In this document: piece by piece, positions 1-5,026 of the stretch
Position numbering within the stretch: the stretch's first letter is position 1
Layout of the letters: every line of letters starts with the position of its first letter
Origin: Peptococcaceae bacterium UBA2264
GTDB taxonomy: Bacteria > Bacillota > Desulfitobacteriia > Desulfitobacteriales > Desulfitobacteriaceae
Assembly: GCA_002347475.1 (NCBI GenBank)
Contig: DDXI01000177.1
Location: 2,456-7,599 of the forward strand
DNA length: 5,144 nucleotides
Reading direction: 5' to 3'
Position numbers and translations under genes: made by a program
Notes under the pieces: generated by a model
The model's database searches: none
Seen by the model: the letters and a program-made list of their open reading frames with translations, nothing else
Told to the model about the DNA's origin: nothing

Positions 1-1048
1 CTTCTTTTCCCAATAAAAGTTTGTAGATCTCATCAGCCTTTTTCACCGGATCGATATCTTCGAACTGCTCAGGATAAAGAACTTTCCCCATATAATAAGC
101 ATCTGCTATAGCTGTATCGATATTCGTCGTATAGAAATTATAAGGCAGAATGGCATAAATTTCCCCATTTTTCACTGCAGAAAGAGCCTGATAGAATTGG
201 GTATTTTTCTTGTAATCCTCAAGTACAGACGGGTATCCGGCCCCATCGATAAAAATCTTATCCGGATTCCACTTGATTAATTGTTCCTTGTCAATCATCA
301 AAGAACCGGTCTTTCCGGTTTCATCCACTAAGTTCCTGGCATGAATAGCATTGAACAAAGAGTAGTTACCCTGCGTACTTTCTATGCCATGAACGCCTTT
401 CATCCCCAGGCCTCCGACATAGGCAGATGGTTTTTTCTCCTCAGCAATGTCCTTGGTTCTTGTATCCAGATCCGTTTGGAATTGCCCCATAAGCCCAACC
501 AATTCCTGGCCTCGCTGCTCCATTCCTGTGATTTTGCCAATAAGTGTCAGGGAGACATTTACCTGCGGATCAAAAGTGGCTGTTTTTCCATAACTTAACG
601 CTACAACCGGGCTCCCCGTTTTCGACTGCAAATTATCCGCAGAAGCTTGGTCCGCTGCATAGGTAGTAAATATCACATCTGGTTTAACCGCAAGAAGTTT
701 CTCCGGATCCGGAGCATTATTGGGCCCTCCCGGTCCTATCACGGGAAGCTTGGTCAGGGAAGGATTTGCAAGCATGTAAGGCCTGCCTGTCGGGCTGTCA
801 ATTTCCATTTGTTCAATACCGACAATAATACCGGTATTATTAAAGTAGCAGCAAAGCCTTAAGGCCCCAGGTCCAATAGCTGCCACTTTTTTAGCCACTC
901 CGTTGATTTCGACTTGTCTTCCCAGTGTATCTGTCACAGTAATTTTTTCGCTATTAGTCTGCGAAGGCTGGGAAGAAGAACACCCGTTTAAAAGAAATGT
1001 CAGGCAAAATAGCACCGCCAGCGCCAAGGTAATTAACTTTTTATTCAT
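1..1048 (-). CDS. ABC importer substrate-binding lipoprotein (Peripla_BP_2/FecB-like), 3' end outside window
   Basis: This is the extracytoplasmic receptor of the importer encoded just upstream; it captures the ligand and delivers it to the permease. The frame is open from 1048 to the left edge, giving 349 residues without a stop, so only a short C-terminus should be missing. The N-terminus is a lipoprotein signal: MNKK, a hydrophobic stretch at about residues 5-20, and a lipobox ending LLNGC with the lipidated Cys at 23, then a Ser-rich linker. The mature part opens with the ITVTDTLGRQVEI strand typical of this family, and later has KPDVIFTT and WNPDKIFIDGAG, the paired strands of the two lobes. 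ATG occurs twice in tandem (1051 and 1048); 1048 is preferred because GGAGG at 1059-1055 then sits 6 nt away instead of 3. The gene starts 28 bases after the ATPase stop and is co-transcribed. The family is confident; the ligand (iron complex, corrinoid, molybdate/tungstate or other) is not determined. Confidence 0.93.
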   Translation of the reverse strand, partial: MNKKLITLALAVLFCLTFLLNGCSSSQPSQTNSEKITVTDTLGRQVEINGVAKKVAAIGPGALRLCCYFNNTGIIVGIEQMEIDSPTGRPYMLANPSLTKLPVIGPGGPNNAPDPEKLLAVKPDVIFTTYAADQASADNLQSKTGSPVVALSYGKTATFDPQVNVSLTLIGKITGMEQRGQELVGLMGQFQTDLDTRTKDIAEEKKPSAYVGGLGMKGVHGIESTQGNYSLFNAIHARNLVDETGKTGSLMIDKEQLIKWNPDKIFIDGAGYPSVLEDYKKNTQFYQALSAVKNGEIYAILPYNFYTTNIDTAIADAYYMGKVLYPEQFEDIDPVKKADEIYKLLLGKE

Positions 1049-1053
1049 CATTG

Positions 1054-1060
1054 CCCTCCA
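1054..1060 (-). promoter_or_regulatory. Ribosome binding site of the substrate-binding protein gene
   Basis: The minus strand reads TGGAGGGCAATGATG here. The near-perfect GGAGG decides between the two tandem ATG codons: spacing is 6 nt to the ATG at 1048 and 3 nt to the ATG at 1051, so the second is the better start. A dedicated strong site fits a receptor made in excess over the membrane components. Confidence 0.75.
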
Positions 1061-1076
1061 ATTTTAATATTTTTAT

Positions 1077-1829
1077 TCACATCGGAATCACTACCGGCAC
1101 ATTTTCAATATTTTGGATAATAACCGGTACCGAGTAAACACTTTCAATGTTTTTCGGAGTCATTACCTCCAGCCCACCTGCCGCAAAAATCTCTCCATCT
1201 TTCAGGAGCAAAAACTTGTTGGCAAAGCGGATTGACAGATTCAAATCATGCATGCTGACTACGGCACCTATTTGCTGGGTTGTGACAACTCTTTTGATGA
1301 TCCTGGCAACTTCAAGCTGATTTTTCAGGTCCAGGCTGCTGGTGGGCTCGTCGAGCAAAAGAATATCCGGCTCCTGTGCCAACGCTCTGGCTATGACTAC
1401 CTTTTGCTGTTCGCCGCCGCTTAATTCATCCAGGTATCTTAAGGCATATTCCTCCAACTCAAGCATTTCCAAGGCCTTATGGGCAATTTCCAGATCCTTT
1501 GGGGAAGCCTCCCATTTGATATAGGGTTTTCGCCCGAGCAGAACAGCATCAAAAACAGTCGTGCTGATACTTTCCTGGCGTTGGGCAACATAGCCGACTC
1601 TTTTGGCCATTTCTCTGCGGCTGAGTTTGCCTGCCTGGTCATTTTGGATTAAAACCGTACCTGCACAGGGCTTTAAGATCCTGTTGATGCATTTTAAGAG
1701 GGTTGATTTTCCAGCTCCATTAATCCCGAGAACAGCAAGGAAATCCCCTCGGGAAATAGTGAAGTTAATGTTCCGCAAGACCGATCTGCTGGGATATATA
1801 AAGGACAGTCCCTTTGCAGATAATATCAT
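1077..1829 (-). CDS. ABC transporter ATP-binding protein, FecE/BtuD type
   Basis: This is the cytoplasmic ATPase of the importer; it should form a dimer that powers transport through the FecCD-type permease. The 250-residue length is normal for FecE-like ATPases. All nucleotide-site motifs are intact: Walker A GINGAGKST at 35-43, Q-loop Gln83 in YVAQRQ, signature LSGGEQ at 136-141, Walker B ILLLDEP at 156-162, D-loop SSLD at 164-167, and switch His194 in SMHDLN. The segment DAVLLGRKPYIKW (94-106) is the usual region after the Q-loop in iron/B12-type ATPases. Its ATG overlaps the permease stop as ATGA (1829-1826), which implies translational coupling; a G-rich AAGGGGGA lies 10 nt upstream. The substrate-binding protein follows after 28 bases. 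Function as an importer ATPase is firm; the transported ligand is unknown. Confidence 0.96.
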   Translation of the reverse strand: MILSAKGLSFIYPSRSVLRNINFTISRGDFLAVLGINGAGKSTLLKCINRILKPCAGTVLIQNDQAGKLSRREMAKRVGYVAQRQESISTTVFDAVLLGRKPYIKWEASPKDLEIAHKALEMLELEEYALRYLDELSGGEQQKVVIARALAQEPDILLLDEPTSSLDLKNQLEVARIIKRVVTTQQIGAVVSMHDLNLSIRFANKFLLLKDGEIFAAGGLEVMTPKNIESVYSVPVIIQNIENVPVVIPM

Positions 1830-2941
1830 CTCTTTTGATTCCCCCTTACCAGTAAATATAGAAACAACGGCGCCCCGAAGAACGAAGTAATTGCTCCGAC
1901 TGGAAGTACTACAGGAGCTGCCATCGTTCTGGCCAACGTATCCGAAAAAAGGAGCAGCAGCGACCCCATCAGCGCCGAAGCAGGTATAAGGTAGCGGTGA
2001 TCCCCTCCGATAATTCGGCGCATGATCTGGGGCCCGACTAGTCCGATAAAACCAATAATGCCAAGAAAAGAAACCGCCACAGCTGCAATCAGGGATGACA
2101 CTAACATCCCTCCTTGTCTGACCCTTTCAACATTAACCCCCAGACTTTTTGCTGTTTCCTCTCCACTGTCCAGAGCGTTATAATCCCATCTTCGATGCAG
2201 AAAATAAATAAAGGAGAACACGATCAGGCAGGTTAGAATAGCGACTTCTTTCCAGGCAACCCTCCCCAGATCGCCAAAGGTCCAGAACACGACAGCTGCA
2301 ATCTGAAAATCCTGGGCAAAGTATTGGATCAGAATTGTTCCTGCAGAAAACAAGGAGCTTAAGGCCACTCCGGCAAGAACCATTGCTTCGGGTGAAAAAC
2401 TCCGTATTCTTGCCAGAAATAAAACAGCAGCAGTCGCCATCATTGAGCAGACAAAGGCAGAAACAGTTACTAAATACGGATTGTTAATAATCACCGCGTC
2501 TGTGCTTGTGCTCCGGACAGTCCCAGCACCAAAAACAATAATCGCCAAATTGGCTCCGAAGGCTGCGGCATTGGAGATCCCAAGGGTAGACGGGGAAGCC
2601 AGTGGGTTTCGCAGATTGTTTTGCATCACACATCCGGCCACAGATAATCCCGCGCCGGCAATGATTGCCGCCAGTATTCTAGGCAGCCTGATCCGCCAGA
2701 TTACAATATCAGACAAATTGTTTCCGTTTCCTAAAATTGACTGGACGACCTGATACAAGTTCAGATTCATGGATCCCGCATTAACCGCAGCTGCCGATAC
2801 CAGAACGATTAATAACGCCAACACCACAAGGACCATTTTTTTCCTGCCTGTATATTGCTGATAGAGGCCACTCTCATCCGTATTGCGAGCTACTTTTCTT
2901 TGGCGTTTCAAATTTTCCATCCTTTTGATCTTAACTGCCAT
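1826..2941 (-). CDS. ABC importer permease, FecCD/BtuC type
   Basis: This is the membrane channel subunit of a type II importer. FecCD proteins usually have about ten helices, and with one permease gene here it probably works as a homodimer. Numbered from the ATG at 2941 it has 371 residues: a basic cytoplasmic N-terminus, a first helix at about 36-55, and the family hallmark RNPLASPSTLG at 111-121 following the second helix. The segment ALDSGEETAKSLGVNVERVR at 256-275 is the cytoplasmic loop that contacts the ATPase, followed by FLGIIGFIGLVGPQIMRRIIG and a C-terminal LPVGAITSFFGAPLFLYLL. The start is uncertain: 2941 has AGGGG directly abutting it and overlaps fmdE by 34 bases, another ATG lies at 2920, and an in-frame TTG at 2911 overlaps the fmdE stop as TTGA with AAGGA 8 nt upstream. 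The extra residues are all in the basic tail, so topology is unaffected. The 3' end overlaps the ATPase start by 4 bases. Confidence 0.95.
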   Translation of the reverse strand: MAVKIKRMENLKRQRKVARNTDESGLYQQYTGRKKMVLVVLALLIVLVSAAAVNAGSMNLNLYQVVQSILGNGNNLSDIVIWRIRLPRILAAIIAGAGLSVAGCVMQNNLRNPLASPSTLGISNAAAFGANLAIIVFGAGTVRSTSTDAVIINNPYLVTVSAFVCSMMATAAVLFLARIRSFSPEAMVLAGVALSSLFSAGTILIQYFAQDFQIAAVVFWTFGDLGRVAWKEVAILTCLIVFSFIYFLHRRWDYNALDSGEETAKSLGVNVERVRQGGMLVSSLIAAVAVSFLGIIGFIGLVGPQIMRRIIGGDHRYLIPASALMGSLLLLFSDTLARTMAAPVVLPVGAITSFFGAPLFLYLLVRGNQKR

Positions 2942-3465
2942 CCCCTGCCATATTCTTTAAAGCAATCCAGACATACTATCTTTCCCTCCTGCAATCTCAT
3001 TTTGTATTCCGGAGCACTTTCCCCACAGGCTTCACAGACAACTGAAGCAAAAAGTCTCGCAGTATCAGGCAAGGCAAAAGCCGGCTTCATGAAATCAAAA
3101 ATATCGTCCACCGGAGCGTTCAGAAGGTATTTCTTCCTTTCTTCACGGTCCATTTCAGTTTTAATGGGCTTCAGGATAATGCGCAGGCTCTCACCATTCT
3201 TTCTGTTGAAAAAGCTGAAAGCCATTTTGCCTGTCCCCCTGTAAATCAGGTTTCCCTTTCCGATGCTGCAACCAGTCAATACCTGAACCGCATCGATCCC
3301 GCAAGCGTCGTTCTCTGTGACGCAGACAATTTCTTCGTCAGTTGAAAAATGAATACCCATCTTTTCTTGGGCTGCCTCAACGGCTTTGAACCCAATAGCC
3401 AGACCTGGGCAGGAATGGCCGTGAAATTGCACTGCTTTTTCCCAATCAGTTAGTTGCATACACAT
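2908..3465 (-). CDS. fmdE: FmdE-family protein with C-terminal zinc finger
   Basis: The first 130 or so residues match the FmdE family (PF02663), named from the molybdenum formylmethanofuran dehydrogenase operon of methanogens; the biochemical role is not established. Visible hallmarks are HGHSCPGLAIG at 15-25, with His15, His17 and Cys19 as likely metal ligands, then ENDACGIDAVQ at 51-61 (Cys55) and TGCSIGKGN at 64-72 (Cys66). A second module at 144-168 has two CxxC pairs, Cys144/Cys147 and Cys165/Cys168, matching the auxiliary treble-clef zinc finger described for some family members. No signal peptide or membrane helix is seen, so it should be cytoplasmic. The 185-residue length is normal for the two-domain form. 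ATG 3465 is chosen because AAGGGGA sits 8 nt upstream; the next ATG (3459) would be 14 nt away. It is the first gene of the importer operon and overlaps the permease, so a role in handling the imported metal or cofactor is inferred, not shown. Confidence 0.92.
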   Translation of the reverse strand: MCMQLTDWEKAVQFHGHSCPGLAIGFKAVEAAQEKMGIHFSTDEEIVCVTENDACGIDAVQVLTGCSIGKGNLIYRGTGKMAFSFFNRKNGESLRIILKPIKTEMDREERKKYLLNAPVDDIFDFMKPAFALPDTARLFASVVCEACGESAPEYKMRLQEGKIVCLDCFKEYGRGWQLRSKGWKI

Positions 3466-3473
3466 CTATTATT

Positions 3474-3480
3474 TCCCCTT
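3474..3480 (-). promoter_or_regulatory. Ribosome binding site of fmdE
   Basis: AAGGGGA on the minus strand lies 8 nt before the ATG at 3465. It supports that start over the second ATG two codons later and marks the translational entry point of the operon. Confidence 0.7.
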
Positions 3481-3535
3481 CTGTCCAAAAGTCATAAAAC
3501 TTACCGGGTAAATACACAATCCCATCAATTTACTT

Positions 3536-3634
3536 GCCAGTATATAGCTGCGATAGTGGCAAGCTGTTCATCACAGCTTGCGCTTTTCTCCCTGACTCCG
3601 ATTAGTTCTTTGACTGCGTCAGAGACAGGATCGG
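3536..3634 (-). promoter_or_regulatory. Candidate structured RNA element in the fmdE leader
   Basis: Reading the minus strand, three structures follow one another. First, CCGAT (3634-3630) can pair with ATCGG (3602-3598), while TCTCTGAC (3625-3618) can pair with GTCAGGGA (3596-3589, one G-U pair), an interleaved arrangement that would form a pseudoknot or two alternative folds. Second, a perfect 9-bp hairpin GCAAGCTGT/ACAGCTTGC with loop GATGA occupies 3581-3559. Third, GCCACTAT/ATACTGGC (3560-3536, one mismatch) forms another hairpin sharing two bases with the second. It sits 71-169 nt before the fmdE start. The position fits a cis-regulatory RNA sensing a metal or cofactor, but I do not recognise a known riboswitch consensus, and no terminator directly follows. 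The inverted repeats are seen; the regulatory role is inferred. Confidence 0.35.
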
Positions 3635-3824
3635 TCCGCCGAATCGGTTTAGATAAGACTCCCAGCCATTGAATTCCACATATCCACGCTGGCTTGGATA
3701 CAATCACTCTTTCAAAAACATTAAATATTCATAAAATAGCATGAAGGAAACAGCAAACATATACTCAGTTATCCGAAAGAAATTGCTCGTGTAGGGCTTA
3801 GAATAAAACATATTCAAATAATAT

Positions 3825-3887
3825 AAAATAAAAAAGCCATGTAGGTTTATATCTCTTGCTTTCTGCAAGAGTTCTAAACCTACATGG
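3825..3887 (-). terminator. Strong intrinsic terminator, leftward
   Basis: The minus strand carries a 13-bp perfect stem CCATGTAGGTTTA/TAAACCTACATGG (3887-3875 with 3849-3837). After a 3x3 internal loop comes an inner 7-bp stem CTCTTGC/GCAAGAG (3871-3865 with 3859-3853) and a 5-nt loop. It is followed at once by C, six T, A and four T (3836-3825). The T-run is only on the minus strand; the plus-strand side reads TTAGTTTATG, so the terminator is directional. It lies about 200 bases after the hydrolase stop and about 75 bases after a good promoter, so it could end the hydrolase transcript, a small RNA, or attenuate a longer leader into fmdE. Confidence 0.85.
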
Positions 3888-3929
3888 TTAGTTTATGTAT
3901 ATTCAATTACCTATATTGACCAATAACTT

Positions 3930-3956
3930 ATATATGAACCTTCCTGGTTCATATAT
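3930..3956. repeat. Perfect inverted repeat, 11-bp arms with 5-bp spacer
   Basis: ATATATGAACC (3930-3940) and GGTTCATATAT (3946-3956) are exact inverted repeats around TTCCT. No T-run follows on either strand, so it is not a terminator. It starts about 13 bp downstream of the -10 box at 3974-3969, which suits either a repressor operator or a hairpin at the 5' end of the transcript. I do not recognise TGAACC-N5-GGTTCA as the site of a particular regulator. Confidence 0.7.
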
Positions 3957-3968
3957 TATATGTTCCGT

Positions 3969-3997
3969 ATTATATTATAAAGAAATAAAAACATCAA
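3969..3997 (-). promoter_or_regulatory. Sigma-70/sigma-A type promoter, leftward
   Basis: The minus strand has TTGATG at 3997-3992 (four of six consensus bases), a 17-bp spacer, then a perfect TATAAT at 3974-3969. A second TATAAT overlaps at 3979-3974 and could pair with TTGGAC at 4003-3998 over 18 bp. Expected start is near 3963-3961. The local AT-richness raises the chance of fortuitous matches, but spacing and -10 are ideal and a terminator lies downstream. Confidence 0.55.
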
Positions 3998-4089
3998 GTC
4001 CAAATTTCTGCGTTTGTTGAAGTATGCGTCTTTGACGAGCATGAATAATTCTTCTCCCCTGCTGCAGAATTCATTTCATTGCCCCGCAT

Positions 4090-4848
4090 TCAGCAGGCAC
4101 TGAAGAACTGCACCGCGGCCTCGATGACCTGCTCTATTCCGCCCGGAATCATAAAGCAGTGATCTGCACCTTGAATCTCAGTCAGTCTCGCGCCGAACTG
4201 CTTTGCAAAGCGCCGCGCGTCCACCAGCGGGGCAGTCTTGTCGGCGTCGCCATGGATCAGCGCCAGCTCCGCCATATCCGACCGGCAGAGCTTGAAGACA
4301 TCGTACGCTTCAAGGTCGTCGTAGAATTGTCTCGTGACCTTCAGTGGGCGAACATAGCCATAATCCATGATGATGCTGCCCTGCGTGTCAAGCTGGGCGT
4401 ACTGTGCCGGTGAAGTAAAATTCCTGAACAGTCTCGGCATGTCCACTGCCGCGCAGCGCAGGAAAGATTTCTTTCCCAGATGCGGACGTGTCGCCAGATA
4501 GATCAGATTGATGTACGCTCCGAAGCTGGATGAGAAGTAGGCAATCTCCGCTTCGGGCATGAGCTCATACACATGGGCTTCGACCGCAGCAAGGTCGTTC
4601 AGACAGTTGGATATCCTGAGCTGCTCACCGTCCACCGGACTGTCACCGTGGGCGGGAAAATCAAAGCTGTACGTCCCTATGCCGTGTTTCAGCAGCGCCG
4701 CCGCGACAGCCTGAGCGGTCGGACCTTCCTTGCAGCCCCCGAAACCATGACTGATTATGACGGTCATTCTCTGATTGCCGCTCAAATTGTTCAGGCATGG
4801 GATATCGTAACCGTTTAATCCCCTGATGGTTTCTTTTTTCATATACAT
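4090..4848 (-). CDS. Alpha/beta hydrolase family protein
   Basis: A 252-residue serine-hydrolase-fold protein, probably cytoplasmic (no signal or membrane helix), of the esterase/acyl-hydrolase type; substrate unknown. The oxyanion segment ISHGFGG is at 32-38. The nucleophile elbow is SSSFG at 106-110 with Ser108 as nucleophile; the first position is Ser instead of the usual Gly. The acid is Asp203 in HGDADKTAP (199-207) and the catalytic His is His230 in GADHCF, so the triad is complete. The strand-loop TYSFDFPAHGDS (59-70) is also typical. ATG 4848 is chosen because AAGGGAG lies 9 nt upstream; another ATG two codons on would be 15 nt away. The body is clearly GC-richer than its flanks (40 of 60 bases in 4201-4260, against 27 of 60 in 2041-2100), and its ribosome site lies inside an HD-protein remnant, suggesting the gene arrived by transfer or rearrangement. 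It is not obviously linked in function to the importer operon. Confidence 0.9.
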   Translation of the reverse strand: MYMKKETIRGLNGYDIPCLNNLSGNQRMTVIISHGFGGCKEGPTAQAVAAALLKHGIGTYSFDFPAHGDSPVDGEQLRISNCLNDLAAVEAHVYELMPEAEIAYFSSSFGAYINLIYLATRPHLGKKSFLRCAAVDMPRLFRNFTSPAQYAQLDTQGSIIMDYGYVRPLKVTRQFYDDLEAYDVFKLCRSDMAELALIHGDADKTAPLVDARRFAKQFGARLTEIQGADHCFMIPGGIEQVIEAAVQFFSAC

Positions 4849-5023
4849 AAAGAATAGCTCCCTTTGTGAATTCTTCCTCGTAAAAATTCACGATAAAATC
4901 TGCCTCAACCAATATCTGATAATCAATTCTATCAATTAATGGCCCGAGAGGATTGCCTTGATATCTATACACAATTTTTGAGTTTTGCGTTCTCGGGAAC
5001 AAGTCAATTGGTTTTGGCTGTTA
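4834..5023 (-). pseudogene. Remnant of a small HD-domain phosphohydrolase (C-terminal part only)
   Basis: In the frame after the TAA at 5023-5021, translation gives a stretch around 4936-4834 reading IDRIDYQILVEADFIVNFY followed by an acidic EEE and KGAILYVYEK. This resembles, from memory of the family, the C-terminal region of short clostridial HD-domain proteins, in which ID-x-x-DYQILVEADFLVN is strongly conserved. The HD metal-binding histidines and the N-terminal half are absent: only about 28 codons precede the match, they do not resemble the family, and an upstream permease gene ends at 5027. The frame continues without a stop into the hydrolase region (to 4661) but in the wrong reading frame for that gene, so the extension is not meaningful. 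The only initiator is a TTG at 5002 without a good ribosome site. I read it as a decayed fragment left by a deletion or by insertion of the hydrolase segment. Resemblance is moderate to good over about 35 residues. Confidence 0.6.
4858..4864 (-). promoter_or_regulatory. Ribosome binding site of the hydrolase, inside the HD remnant
   Basis: AAGGGAG on the minus strand lies 9 nt before the ATG at 4848. In the overlapping remnant frame these bases encode Lys-Gly-Ala, so the hydrolase appears to be translated from a signal supplied by older coding sequence. Confidence 0.6.
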
Positions 5024-5026
5024 CCA

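Larger units (their letters stand above)
3466..3824 (-). other. Gene-free region upstream of the fmdE-importer operon (likely leader)
   Basis: This is about 360 bases between the terminator at 3825-3887 and the fmdE ATG. No convincing gene is present. A 60-codon frame opens from GTG at 3707 to 3525 but has no recognisable domain and a poorly placed ribosome site. The part nearest the terminator is AT-rich; the part from about 3700 leftward is more GC-balanced and full of short inverted repeats, as expected of structured RNA. I found no clean promoter here: TTGCTG followed 17 nt later by TATGAA, at about 3750-3722 on the minus strand, is the best but weak match. The operon may therefore start here, or its transcript may come through the terminator further upstream. 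Confidence 0.5.
3825..3963 (-). ncRNA. Candidate small RNA or attenuated leader (about 140 nt)
   Basis: A promoter at 3997-3969, a perfect palindrome at 3956-3930 and an intrinsic terminator at 3887-3825 lie in sequence on the minus strand with no plausible protein gene between them. Transcription starting near 3963 would give an RNA with a 5' hairpin, an AT-rich single-stranded linker of about 40 nt, and a 3' terminator hairpin, a common layout of bacterial small RNAs. A 13-codon frame (ATG at about 3951) lies inside but has no clear ribosome site. The RNA matches no family I recognise. It could instead be an attenuator ahead of the fmdE operon about 360 bases downstream. Confidence 0.35.

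Noticed and set aside
824..841. Perfect 18-bp palindrome AATAATACCGGTATTATT inside the receptor gene
   Set aside because: It is fully explained by the codons Asn-Asn-Thr-Gly-Ile-Ile of an ordinary coding stretch and is not near a start; likely fortuitous, though a binding site cannot be ruled out.
341..862. Two plus-strand open frames (341-598 and 647-862)
   Set aside because: They are antisense to the receptor gene, whose protein has clear family features and a lipoprotein signal.
2481..3244. Plus-strand open frames over the permease and fmdE
   Set aside because: Antisense shadows of strongly supported genes; no ribosome sites or motifs.
3587..3597. AGTCAGGGAGA on the minus strand, similar to the first half of a cobalamin riboswitch B12 box
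   Set aside because: The second half (ACCTGCC) is missing and the upstream conserved core of that riboswitch is not seen, so a cobalamin riboswitch is not supported.
3454..3672. 72-codon plus-strand frame overlapping the fmdE start and leader
   Set aside because: No ribosome site or known motif; its composition looks like antisense of the leader.
3525..3707. 60-codon minus-strand frame from GTG upstream of fmdE
   Set aside because: No recognisable domain, GAAAGA abuts the GTG with no proper spacing, and it coincides with the inverted repeats of the putative leader. A real small protein cannot be excluded, but evidence favours structured RNA.
3956..4042. 28-codon minus-strand frame with AGGGGAG 11 nt upstream of its ATG
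   Set aside because: The ribosome site is slightly far, the product matches nothing, and its second half coincides with the -35/-10 promoter elements, so it is probably chance.
4054..4873. Imperfect direct repeats flanking the hydrolase (CTCCCTTTGTGAATTC at 4858-4873 and CTCCCCTGCTGCAGAATTC at 4054-4072)
   Set aside because: They differ in length and internal bases and consist largely of a ribosome-site sequence and a GAATTC; not convincing as target duplications or attachment sites.
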